NCBI GenBank assembly: GCA_946482335.1
Contig: CAMLRG010000056.1
Span: 1-29,369 of the forward strand
Reading direction: 5' to 3'
DNA from: an uncultured Duganella sp.
GTDB taxonomy: Bacteria > Pseudomonadota > Gammaproteobacteria > Burkholderiales > Burkholderiaceae
Length of the DNA stretch: 29,369 bases
The notes under the pieces are model-generated. The model searched no databases and was not told the DNA's origin. It was given only the letters and a program-made list of their open reading frames with translations. Of the stretch, positions 7,541-15,254 are shown in pieces (position 1 is the stretch's first letter; every line of letters starts with the position of its first letter). Both the position numbers and the translations under genes were made by a program.

Positions 7541-8871
7541 GCGCCATCATGCTCGACACCATCCGCGAATGCTTCGAGGGCGTCATCCCGGCGGTGCTCG
7601 GCACCGCGGACCTGGACGGCATGCCGAACGTGTCCTACCTGTCGCAGGTGCAGTACATGGACCGCGAACACGTGGCGCTGTCCTACCAGTTCTTCAACAA
7701 GACGCGCGCCAACCTGCTGGCCAACCCGAACGCGCGCCTGACCGTGGTCAACCCCTACACTGGCGCCCAGTATTCGCTGGGGCTGCGCTACCTGCGCACG
7801 GAAACGTCCGGCCAACTGTTCGAGAGCATGAAGGCCAAGCTGGCCGGCCTGGCCTCGCACGTCGGCATGGCGGGCGTGTTCAAGCTGCTGGGATCGGACG
7901 TGTTCCGCGTGACGGAAGTGCTATGCGTCGACCGCGACGTGGCGCCGCCGCCGCCGCCGCCGCGCAACACCCTGGCCGCGCTGCGCCTGTGTTCCGAACG
8001 CTTGCTGGCTTGCCGCGACCTGGCGCAACTGTTCGACGAAACCATGGCCTGCCTGGACGAGAAGATGGGCATCAGCCACGCCATGCTGCTGCTGCACGAC
8101 CCGCAGGCCGGATGCCTGTACACGGTGGCCAGCCATGGCTATGCCCAATCGGGCGTCGGTTCCGAAATCCCCTTGGGCCATGGGGTGATCGGCGTCGCGG
8201 CGCGCGAAGGCACGCCGATCCGCATCAGCCATATGAGCGCGGAATACAGCTACAGCCGCGCGATCCGGCAGCAGACCGAAGGCACCGAGCTGGCGCAGGC
8301 GCTGCAGACCGAAATCCCATACCCGGGCCTGGCCGAATCGCGCAGCCAGCTGGCCGTGCCGATCCAGGGCTGCGAACGCCTGATCGGGGTGCTGTACGTG
8401 GAAAGCCCGCAGGACTTGCGCTTCAGCTACGACGATGAAGATGCCCTGGTGACGCTGTGCGGGCAGCTGGCGATGGCCATGCACATCATGCAGAACGCGC
8501 CTGTGCCGGAGCCTGAACCCGAGCTGGAGGCGGCGCCCGATGTGGAAGGCACGCCGCTGGCGGTGCGCCACTTCGCCGATAACGACTCCATCTTCTTCGG
8601 CAACGACTACATGATCAAGGGTGTGGCGGGCGCCGTGCTGTGGGCGCTGCTGCAGGACTTTGTGGCGCACGGCAAGACGGCGTTCAGCAACCGGGAATTG
8701 CGGCTGGACCAGCGCGTGCGGCTGCCCGATGTCAGCGACAACCTGGAAGCGCGCCTGGTCCTGCTGGCGCGGCGCCTGTGCGAACGCGAAGCGCCGGTGC
8801 GCATCGAAAAAACGGGGCGCGGGCATTTCCGTCTCTGCGTCCAGCGCCCCCTGCAATTGGCCGAAGCCTGA
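7537..8871 (+). CDS. Split-barrel (PPOX-like) + GAF sensor protein with C-terminal helical domain
   Basis: 444 residues, start fixed by the ATGA overlap with the previous gene. Residues about 1-132 form a flavin split barrel (VLGTADLDGMPNVSYLSQVQ; ANPNARLTVVNP). A six-proline run (137-142) links it to a GAF domain at about 150-318 (HAMLLLHDPQ; PLGHGVIGVAAREG; SQLAVPIQ; ERLIGVLYVES; LCGQLAMAM). A PEPEPELEAAP linker leads to a final region (345-444) with SNRELRLD and RIEKTGRGHFRL, which resembles a winged-helix or signalling output module. This is probably a cytoplasmic redox or ligand sensor; there is no kinase or cyclase domain. The proline run would need elongation factor P. The gene ends directly against the facing hemerythrin gene. 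Confidence 0.8.
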   Translation: MSAIMLDTIRECFEGVIPAVLGTADLDGMPNVSYLSQVQYMDREHVALSYQFFNKTRANLLANPNARLTVVNPYTGAQYSLGLRYLRTETSGQLFESMKAKLAGLASHVGMAGVFKLLGSDVFRVTEVLCVDRDVAPPPPPPRNTLAALRLCSERLLACRDLAQLFDETMACLDEKMGISHAMLLLHDPQAGCLYTVASHGYAQSGVGSEIPLGHGVIGVAAREGTPIRISHMSAEYSYSRAIRQQTEGTELAQALQTEIPYPGLAESRSQLAVPIQGCERLIGVLYVESPQDLRFSYDDEDALVTLCGQLAMAMHIMQNAPVPEPEPELEAAPDVEGTPLAVRHFADNDSIFFGNDYMIKGVAGAVLWALLQDFVAHGKTAFSNRELRLDQRVRLPDVSDNLEARLVLLARRLCEREAPVRIEKTGRGHFRLCVQRPLQLAEA

Positions 8872-9558
8872 TCACGCGGCCATCGCTTGCGGTGCGGCCA
8901 GCGCTGCTTCCAGCTTGCCCATATCGCGCTCGCTGACCAGGCTGCGCGTCAGCGCAAGGATGCCTTCGAAGACCGGCGGCGGCATCCCGGCCCGCATCCC
9001 CAACAGCATACCGGCGCGCTCGGCCGGGTTCAGCGCGGGGATCATCCAGCGCATCGTCAGCTGCATCTCTTCCGGCGCAATCGCGGCCAGGATGCGCTCG
9101 TGGATGGCGTGCAGCTCTTCATCCGTATAGCAGGACCACAGCACGGCATTGTGTTCGGTTTCCTCCAGGTTCATGTGCACCAGGTTTTCGCCAACGAAGA
9201 CCGACAGTTGCAGCTGCAACTGGTCCAGCTGCTGGAAACGCGCGCCGCCGATGGCGGTGGCGCAGTGGTCGCACAGGGCCAGCAGCTTGTCGATCGCCCA
9301 GTCGTGATGGTCATGGTCGCCTTCGGCCACCTGGGCGGAACCGGGGCGGCGCGCATTCATCGCCGGGTGCACGAAGTCGCGCTCGTGTTCGAGGTGCTTG
9401 CGCATCACGCCCAGCAGCTGGCGCACTTGCGCCAGGGCGCCCTGCACGTCTTCGTTATCGGCGGCATCGGTGCGCGCCAGGCGGCATTGGGTATCGCACA
9501 TGAAGCTGCGCAGTGCCTTGTGGATGCCGGAGTACATATTGATTCGTGGTTTGCTCAT
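8872..9558 (-). CDS. Hemerythrin-like (HHE) metal-binding protein
   Basis: 228 residues from the ATG at 9558 (MSKPRINMYSGIHKALR), chosen for the AGAGGAAA ribosome binding site just upstream and because earlier codons look non-coding. Metal ligands of the four-helix HHE fold are visible: HLEHERDFVHP (residues 55-65), DHDHHDW (81-87) and HMNLEETEH (128-136). Such proteins bind a di-iron centre and sense or handle oxygen, nitric oxide or iron. The C-terminal third (about 150-228) is helical, with a Met-rich stretch. The stop abuts the stop of the convergent GAF gene (shared TGATCA). The neighbouring split-barrel genes suggest a redox theme, which is inference. Confidence 0.85.
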   Translation of the reverse strand: MSKPRINMYSGIHKALRSFMCDTQCRLARTDAADNEDVQGALAQVRQLLGVMRKHLEHERDFVHPAMNARRPGSAQVAEGDHDHHDWAIDKLLALCDHCATAIGGARFQQLDQLQLQLSVFVGENLVHMNLEETEHNAVLWSCYTDEELHAIHERILAAIAPEEMQLTMRWMIPALNPAERAGMLLGMRAGMPPPVFEGILALTRSLVSERDMGKLEAALAAPQAMAA

Positions 9559-9659
9559 TTCTGTTTTCCTCTGTTCGGTGGCCGCCGCAATCAAAGTCGG
9601 CCTGCAGGAAATAGTAGTCATTAAGACATCGCCACGTTCTTAAAAACTCCCTCAGCAAA

Positions 9660-9678
9660 CCTTAAAAAAATCTTAAGG
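9660..9678 (-). terminator. Palindrome over the stop codon of the exported unknown protein
   Basis: CCTTAA (9660-9665) and TTAAGG (9673-9678) are a perfect 6-base inverted repeat with a 7-base A/T spacer. On the minus strand it reads CCTTAAGATTTTTTTAAGG, starting inside the last codons. It is a weak stem with its T run in the loop; it may be a terminator or a protein-binding site ahead of the hemerythrin gene. Confidence 0.3.
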
Positions 9679-10662
9679 GGCGCGCTGGCGCGCTTTCAGT
9701 GTCGCGCCGTTGGCGTCGAACAGCAGGACGTGCTCGCCCAGACGTGGCCGGCCATCCTGCCCCGGCGCCAGGGGGGCCGGGGGTGTGGACTGGTAGAGCC
9801 ACACTTCGCGTGCACTGTCGAATCGCAGCTTCAACTGGGGCCGGCCAAAGGCGGCCAGTGCCGCAGCGCGGTCGCGCGGGGCGGCGCCGCTGGCAGGGGG
9901 CGGATCGTCCATGTATTCGAAGCTCAGCAAGGTATCGTCGGGCCAGGAACGGTCCCAGATCGGGGCGAAGTAGCTGCGGTCGAGCAAGACCTGGCAATCG
10001 CAGAAAGGCAATTCCGCCGCTGGCGGGTTGCCGGCATACAGGGCATGGAAGGGCAAGGTGGCGCGCCGCGTGCCGGCCTGCAGGGTAATGGAAAAGATCG
10101 GCTTTTCCGCAAAGTACATGTAGTTGCCGTTCGGGTCGCTGCACACCTTGTCGGCGCTGCGCAGGAATTCATCGAGCCAGGCAAACAGGTGGGCATTGTT
10201 GGACACCAGCCCGGCCTCCATACCCACCAGGCATTCGAGCCGCAGGTCGCCCAGGCGGCGCATGCCTTCCGGGACGCCGGGGCTGCGCACCTCGGCGCGC
10301 CAGGTCATGGACAAGGTCTTGCGGTTGGCCAGCACCGCGGCATCCTCGCGCCATAATTGCTCGTGGTAATCGAGAGTGAAACTGTTGTCGGTGCCGACCG
10401 GCAGCACCATGCTGCTGGTATCGCCCACGATTTTCAGCTTGATGCCGCGCATATCGGTGCCAGGCTGGCGCGGCAGCAGGCGGAAGCGCAAGGCGGCCTG
10501 CGGCGCCAGCGCGCGTTCGCGCTCGAAGCGTTGCATTCCTTGCAGCATTCTGCGGTAGGATTTGTCCACTGGCGAACGGGTACTGGGGACTTCCACGGTG
10601 GGTAGCGCCATGGCCAGCGCCAGGACCGGGGCCAGGGATAGCAGCAAAGCCGTTTTCCACAT
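9673..10662 (-). CDS. Exported protein of unknown function
   Basis: 329 residues from the ATG at 10662; the ATG at 10680 is an alternative, and neither has an ideally spaced ribosome binding site. The start MWKTALLLSLAPVLALA is a signal peptide, probably cut after about 20 residues, so the product is periplasmic or secreted. I recognise no family. Visible features are a Met/Arg-rich segment (YRRMLQGMQRFERER), predicted beta structure in the middle (FSITLQAGTRRATLPFHALY), three Cys in the C-terminal half, including CDC, which could form disulfides, and a Pro-rich segment before the end. It is divergent from the hybrid kinase gene across 68 bases and lies upstream of the hemerythrin gene on the same strand, 114 bases away. 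Confidence 0.75.
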   Translation of the reverse strand: MWKTALLLSLAPVLALAMALPTVEVPSTRSPVDKSYRRMLQGMQRFERERALAPQAALRFRLLPRQPGTDMRGIKLKIVGDTSSMVLPVGTDNSFTLDYHEQLWREDAAVLANRKTLSMTWRAEVRSPGVPEGMRRLGDLRLECLVGMEAGLVSNNAHLFAWLDEFLRSADKVCSDPNGNYMYFAEKPIFSITLQAGTRRATLPFHALYAGNPPAAELPFCDCQVLLDRSYFAPIWDRSWPDDTLLSFEYMDDPPPASGAAPRDRAAALAAFGRPQLKLRFDSAREVWLYQSTPPAPLAPGQDGRPRLGEHVLLFDANGATLKARQRAP

Positions 10663-10730
10663 AATTGCAGATTGTGGCATTCTCCTGTACACAATGCACA
10701 TTGAATGCGCCATCTGTGCGCATACTACAA

Positions 10731-12626
10731 ATGATCAACGATCCTGCAGTGCCAGAGAGTCTCTCAACCGATGATGAATTGCTGGTATCCCGCGTGAAGG
10801 ATTACGCGATTTTCATGCTCGATCCGGCCGGCCGCATCACAGGCTGGAACGCGGGGGGCGAGCATTTCAACGGCTACGGCGAGCGGGACGTGACGGGTAT
10901 CCATTTCGCGCTTTTCCATACACCGGAGGACCGGCGGGCCCATGCGCCGGAGCTGGCGCTTGCCACCGCCCTGCGTGAAGGGCGCTACGAAAACGATGGC
11001 TGGCGCCTGCGCAAGGATGGTTCCCGCTTCTGGGCCAGCGTGGCGATCGATCCGATCTATGCGCCGGACGGGAAACATATCGGCTTTGTCCACGCCACGC
11101 GCGACACCACCGAGCGCAAGAGCGTCACGGATGCACTGCAGGAAAGCGAGCAGCGCTTCCGGCTGCTGGTGCAGGGCGTGATCGATTATGCGATCTACAT
11201 GCTGTCGCCCGAGGGCTTGATCACCAACTGGAACCTGGGTGGTGAGCGCATCAAGGGCTACACGCTGGAAGAAGTGGTTGGCACGCATTACCGCCGCTTC
11301 TTCACGGAGGAAGACAAGGCGGCGGGCGTGCCGGAGCGTGCACTGGCGGCCGCCGCGCGCGAAGGGCGCTATGAAAGCGAAGGCTGGCGGGTGCGCAAGG
11401 ATGGCACGCGCTTCTGGGCACACGCCGTGATCGATGCACTGTACGACGACCACGGCAAGCTGCTCGGTTTTGCCAAGGTCACGCGCGACAACACGGAACA
11501 GCGCATGGCGCAGGAATCGCTGGAACAGGCGCAGGCTGCCCTGTTCCAGGCGCAAAAAATGGAATCGATCGGGCAGTTGACCGGTGGCGTGGCGCACGAC
11601 TTCAACAACCTGCTGGCGGTGCTGTCGAACGGCATCGACATCTTGCGCACGGCGCCGCCGGAAGCGGCGGGCACGCGCGTGCTCGACAGCATGCGGCGCG
11701 CGGTCGACCGTGGCGCTTCGCTGACGCAGCAATTGCTGGCGTTTGCGCGCCAGCAGCCACTGGCGCCCACCGTGCAGCAATTGAACCGGCTGGTCACCGG
11801 ATTCGAAGGCGTGTTGCGGCGTGCCGCCGGACCGCAGGTGCGCTTCGAACTGGACCTGGAACCCAAGCTGCGCCAGGCGTCCATCGATGAAGCGCGCTTT
11901 GAAGCGGCGTTGCTCAACCTGGTGGTCAATGCGCGCGATGCCATGCCCGATGGCGGCGCACTCGAAATCTCCACGCGCAACATCACGCTGGCCGCTGGCC
12001 AGGCCGGCGCCTTGCCGGCTGGCGATTATGTGCGCGTCAGCGTTGCCGATGACGGCGAAGGCATGAGCGAAGAGGTGCGCGCGCGGGTGTTTGAACCGTT
12101 CTTCACCACCAAGGAAGTCGGCAAGGGTTCGGGCCTGGGCCTGAGCCAGGTATACGGCTTCATCGCCCAGTCGGGCGGTACCGTCACCATCGATACCGAA
12201 AAGGGCAAGGGCACCACGGTCAATCTCTTCCTGCCGGCCTTGGACGAATCGTTGCCGGACGCGCAGCCGCCACGCGAGGCGCGCGAAGAGCGCGTGCTGA
12301 TCGTCGAGGATGACGCGCTGGTGATGGAGTCGGCGCGCGAACTGTTCCAGGCCATGGGCTATGCGACCTTGCATGCCAGCGATGCGGCGGCCGCCATGCG
12401 CACCTTGCAGCGCGATGGCGACATCGACGTGCTGTTCAGCGATGTGATGATGCCGAATGGGATGACCGGCCTGGAGCTGGCGCGCGAAGTGCGCCAGCGC
12501 TATCCGGGCATCAAGATCATCCTCGCCTCCGGCTTTCCGCAGGGGGAACAGGGCCTGGAGGAATTTGCCTTCGTCGCCAAGCCCTATCGCCTGGCGGACC
12601 TGGCCCGCCAGCTGCGCAGGGGCTGA
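10731..12626 (+). CDS. Hybrid histidine kinase: PAS-PAS-HisKA-HATPase-REC
   Basis: 631 residues. There is no membrane helix, so it is a cytoplasmic sensor. Two PAS domains (about 18-130 and 142-258) are close relatives of each other: both contain an EGRYExxGWRxRKDGxRFWA stretch, which suggests tandem duplication. HisKA carries His289 in GGVAHDFNNLL. HATPase_c has the N-box (NLVVNARDAMP, about 396-406), DDGEGM (440-445) and GKGSGLGL (464-471). The receiver domain (521-630) has acidic EDD at 526-528, phosphoacceptor Asp571 in FSDVMMP and Lys617. All catalytic residues are present, so autophosphorylation and transfer to the receiver are expected. Partner and output are unknown. The ATG at 10731 is chosen because the PAS region begins soon after; no ribosome binding site is seen. 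Confidence 0.93.
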   Translation: MINDPAVPESLSTDDELLVSRVKDYAIFMLDPAGRITGWNAGGEHFNGYGERDVTGIHFALFHTPEDRRAHAPELALATALREGRYENDGWRLRKDGSRFWASVAIDPIYAPDGKHIGFVHATRDTTERKSVTDALQESEQRFRLLVQGVIDYAIYMLSPEGLITNWNLGGERIKGYTLEEVVGTHYRRFFTEEDKAAGVPERALAAAAREGRYESEGWRVRKDGTRFWAHAVIDALYDDHGKLLGFAKVTRDNTEQRMAQESLEQAQAALFQAQKMESIGQLTGGVAHDFNNLLAVLSNGIDILRTAPPEAAGTRVLDSMRRAVDRGASLTQQLLAFARQQPLAPTVQQLNRLVTGFEGVLRRAAGPQVRFELDLEPKLRQASIDEARFEAALLNLVVNARDAMPDGGALEISTRNITLAAGQAGALPAGDYVRVSVADDGEGMSEEVRARVFEPFFTTKEVGKGSGLGLSQVYGFIAQSGGTVTIDTEKGKGTTVNLFLPALDESLPDAQPPREAREERVLIVEDDALVMESARELFQAMGYATLHASDAAAAMRTLQRDGDIDVLFSDVMMPNGMTGLELAREVRQRYPGIKIILASGFPQGEQGLEEFAFVAKPYRLADLARQLRRG

Positions 12627-12670
12627 GTTACACTCTACGCCTTTAAGACAAGGCAAAGGGACTGGGGACA

Positions 12671-13954
12671 ATGAAAAAACTGGTACTGGGAGGGTTAGCC
12701 ATGCTGATGGCAGGCAGCGCCATGGCGGCGTCGGTGCAGGATGTGGCGGAGCGCTACCGCAAGCTGGCGCTGGCGATCGGCCAGCATGACAGCAGTTACG
12801 TCGATGCGTATTACGGCCCGCCGGAGCTGGCGCAGCAGGCGGCGCAGGAAAAGCAAAGCCTGGCCGCGATCAAGGCCGGCGTGGCGGCCGCGCGGAAGGA
12901 CATCGCGCAGCAGACGGCGCGAGACACCGACGAAGCGCTGCGCATCGAATTCCTGTCCAAGCAATTGCGCGCCATGCAAGCCCGCGTCGAAATGATGGAA
13001 GGCCGCAAATTCACCTTCGACGAAGAGACCGCGCTGCTGTACGACGCGGTGACCCCGCACCATGACCGCGCGTATTACCTGGCGCTGGTGGCGCAGGTGG
13101 ACCAGCTGCTGCCCGGCACCGGCCCGCTGACCGAACGCCTGAAGGCATTCCGCGCCAGGTTCGCGATCCCGAAGGACAAGCTGAAAGCGGTATTCGATGC
13201 ATCGATCGCCGCCTGCCGCGAACGCACGGCCGCCTTCATGGCATTGCCGCAGGAAGAAAGCTTCGTGCTGGAATTCGTGAGCGACAAGCCCTGGTCCGGC
13301 TACAACTGGTACAAGGGCAATGCCCATAGCCTGATCCAGATCAACACCGAGTTCCCGATCTATATCGAACGGGCGCTCGACCTGGGCTGCCATGAGGGCT
13401 ATCCCGGCCACCACGTCTACAATGCCATGCTGGAGCAGTCGCTGGTCCGGCAGCGCAACTGGGTGGAGTTCAGCGTGTACCCGCTGTATTCGCCGATGTC
13501 GCTGATCGCCGAAGGCAGCGCGAACTATGGCATCGAGCTGGCATTCCCTGACGAAGAGCGCCTGGCGTTCGAACAAAAGGTGCTGTATCCCTTGGCGGGA
13601 CTGGATCCGGCGCTGGCGCCGCAATATGCCAGGTTGATGAAGCTGATGGGCAAGCTCAGTTATGCCGACAACGACGTGGCGCAAGCTTACCTGGAAGGGA
13701 AGATGACGCGCGAGCAGGCCATCGAGTGGCTGGTCAACGTGGCCCTGTATCCGCCGGAGAAGTCGGCGCAGCGCCTGTCGTTCTACGACGCCAACCGCGG
13801 CTACGTCATCAACTACAACCTGGGCAAGGACCTGGTCAAGGCCTGGGTCGAGAAGCATGTGACGGCCACCGATCCGGCGACCGCCCGCAAGCAGCGCTGG
13901 GAAGCGTTCAAGGCCTTGTTGTCGTCGCCACGCCTGGCCAGCGGCCTCCGCTGA
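12671..13954 (+). CDS. Exported DUF885 metallopeptidase-like protein
   Basis: 427 residues. The signal peptide is MKKLVLGGLAMLMAGSAMAA (1-20) with an AxA cleavage site. The hallmark of the DUF885 family is present: HEGYPGHH at 241-248, which supplies two metal-ligand histidines and the catalytic Glu of an HExxH-like site, followed by Glu281 in LIAEGSANYG as the likely third ligand. Length is shorter than the roughly 600 residues of many DUF885 proteins; the N-terminal part appears reduced. It is probably a periplasmic zinc peptidase; substrate unknown. GGGGAC lies shortly before the ATG. It is 44 bases downstream of the hybrid kinase and might share its transcript. Its stop meets the stop of psiF head-on. 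Confidence 0.85.
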   Translation: MKKLVLGGLAMLMAGSAMAASVQDVAERYRKLALAIGQHDSSYVDAYYGPPELAQQAAQEKQSLAAIKAGVAAARKDIAQQTARDTDEALRIEFLSKQLRAMQARVEMMEGRKFTFDEETALLYDAVTPHHDRAYYLALVAQVDQLLPGTGPLTERLKAFRARFAIPKDKLKAVFDASIAACRERTAAFMALPQEESFVLEFVSDKPWSGYNWYKGNAHSLIQINTEFPIYIERALDLGCHEGYPGHHVYNAMLEQSLVRQRNWVEFSVYPLYSPMSLIAEGSANYGIELAFPDEERLAFEQKVLYPLAGLDPALAPQYARLMKLMGKLSYADNDVAQAYLEGKMTREQAIEWLVNVALYPPEKSAQRLSFYDANRGYVINYNLGKDLVKAWVEKHVTATDPATARKQRWEAFKALLSSPRLASGLR

Positions 13955-14251
13955 TCAGGCCGTCTTCTTCGCGCTCAGGCATTCCTTCATGAATGCCTTG
14001 CGCTCATCGCCCTTCTTGCCTGCGGCGTCCGCATTGCAGGCTTTCATCTTGTCCTGCTGCGTCATGGGCGCGGCAGGCTTGTTGCTCAGGCACTCCTTCA
14101 TGAAAGCCTTGCGTTCATCGCCCTTCTTCCCTTCGGCTTCCTTATTGCAGGTCGCCATTTTGGATTGCTGCGCATTCTTCGCCGGTGCCGGATCCGCCGC
14201 GAACGCGGCGGAACAAGACAGGGCCAGGGCGGCAATGATCAGTTTTTTCAT
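13955..14251 (-). CDS. psiF: PsiF repeat protein
   Basis: 98 residues. The signal peptide MKKLIIAALALSCSAAFA is followed by two PsiF repeats at about residues 31-56 and 68-93, each of the form KMxxCNxxAxGKKGDERKAFMKECLS. Each repeat has two Cys (35/54 and 72/91) spaced as in the family. The DNA of the two copies is also nearly identical, so the duplication or homogenisation is recent. PsiF was named in E. coli as a phosphate-starvation-induced periplasmic protein; its molecular role is unknown. A promoter is seen upstream, but no convincing Pho box. The gene is convergent with the DUF885 gene, with no spacer. Confidence 0.9.
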   Translation of the reverse strand: MKKLIIAALALSCSAAFAADPAPAKNAQQSKMATCNKEAEGKKGDERKAFMKECLSNKPAAPMTQQDKMKACNADAAGKKGDERKAFMKECLSAKKTA

Positions 14252-14291
14252 AGGGAGTTCCTTGTAACAGTTGAGTTGGTCTTGCGCTGTA

Positions 14292-14320
14292 ACTATACAT
14301 AGATTTTTTGTCGATGTGAC
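14292..14320 (-). promoter_or_regulatory. Candidate promoter of psiF
   Basis: On the minus strand GTCACA (RC at 14315-14320, four of six matches to TTGACA) and TATAGT (RC at 14292-14297, five of six to TATAAT) are separated by 17 bases. The start would be near 14285, giving a leader of about 34 bases before the psiF ATG at 14251. Confidence 0.45.
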
Positions 14321-14376
14321 CTATTCTCTAATAACGCCGATGAGTTCAAACGGTCGTTTCTTCTCGGGGAGTGAAC

Positions 14377-15252
14377 ATGGACAACAAGAAGTTCTTCAAG
14401 ACAGGGAATGCCTGCGCCGGCCTGGCGGTGCTGCTCTTGACCGCCTGTGCGGGCACGGATCCCAAGCTGGGCGGCGCACCCACCATGGCAACCGGCTCGG
14501 CCGGCGGTGCGACGGCGTCCAACGCCAACAGCCAGCTGGAGAAATGCGATAAGCCGTTGGGCACGCTGGGCGTGGTGGAAGATACCGCGGCCCCGTGGTA
14601 CCACCACCTGTCGCAATACAAGCTCGGTTCCACCGTGCCGGTGCTGCGCATGATGATCCAGCAGTCGAACTGCTTCGTGGTGGTCGAACGTGGCGGGGCC
14701 ATGGACAAGCTGATGCAGGAACGCGCCCTGGCGTCGTCGGGTGAAATGCGGGCCGGCAGCAATTACGGCAAGGGCCAGATGGTGGCGGCGGATTACACCA
14801 TGAGCCCGAGCATTACCTTCAGCCAGAAAGGCACCCAGGGCGTCGGCGGTGCGCTGGGCGGGCTGGGCTTGCTGGGCAGCGTGGCCGGCGTGGTGGCCGG
14901 CGGGCTCAAGGCGAACGAGGCCTCCACCACTTTGCTGATGGTGGATAACCGTTCCGGCATCCAGCTCGCGGCGGCGGAAGGCAGCGCCAAGAACTTCGAT
15001 TTCAACCTGGGCGGCGCCTTGTGGGGCGGCGGCGGCTTCGGTTCCGCTGGCGGTTATTCCAATACGCCGGAAGGCAAGATCCTGATCGCTTCCTTCATGG
15101 ATTCGTACAACCAGCTGGTGAAGGCGGTGCGCAATTACAAGGCGCAGGAAATTGCCGGCGGCATGGGGACCGGTGGCGCGCTCGGCGTGCAGGGCGGGTC
15201 GACGCCGGCATCCAAGGAGCTGGAGAAGAAGACCAGCAAGAAGAAAAAGTAG
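14377..15252 (+). CDS. CsgG/HfaB-like outer-membrane lipoprotein
   Basis: 291 residues from the ATG at 14377, which has GGGGAG five bases upstream; the GTG at 14371 lies within that ribosome binding site and is less likely. The lipoprotein signal ends in LLTAC, with Cys24 as the lipidated residue. The body matches the CsgG family: PLGTLGVVED, then a segment with VLRMMIQQSNCFVVVERG and AADYTMSPSITF, a Gly-rich middle and NTPEGKILIASFMDSYNQLV. CsgG forms the outer-membrane pore for curli subunits, while other members have unclear roles. No csgE, csgF or subunit genes are near, so a curli role is not supported. The tail is rich in Gly and then Lys. Gene symbol withheld. Confidence 0.75.
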   Translation: MDNKKFFKTGNACAGLAVLLLTACAGTDPKLGGAPTMATGSAGGATASNANSQLEKCDKPLGTLGVVEDTAAPWYHHLSQYKLGSTVPVLRMMIQQSNCFVVVERGGAMDKLMQERALASSGEMRAGSNYGKGQMVAADYTMSPSITFSQKGTQGVGGALGGLGLLGSVAGVVAGGLKANEASTTLLMVDNRSGIQLAAAEGSAKNFDFNLGGALWGGGGFGSAGGYSNTPEGKILIASFMDSYNQLVKAVRNYKAQEIAGGMGTGGALGVQGGSTPASKELEKKTSKKKK

Positions 15253-15254
15253 TG

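Noticed and set aside
10713..10730. -10-like CATACT directly before the hybrid kinase gene, suggesting a leaderless mRNA
   Set aside because: Only four of six bases match, and no -35 lies at a proper distance, so it was not listed as a feature.
10764..12671. 635-codon open frame on the minus strand opposite the hybrid kinase
   Set aside because: The plus strand encodes all kinase motifs in order; the antisense product shows only Arg/His/Gln-rich sequence typical of antisense frames.
14261..14293. Possible Pho box upstream of psiF (two TGTAAC copies)
   Set aside because: The copies are 25 bases apart, not in the 11-base phase of PhoB sites, and match CTGTCAT poorly.
14377..15252. Curli secretion locus
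   Set aside because: Only a CsgG-like lipoprotein is present; no csgA, B, D, E or F homologues lie nearby.
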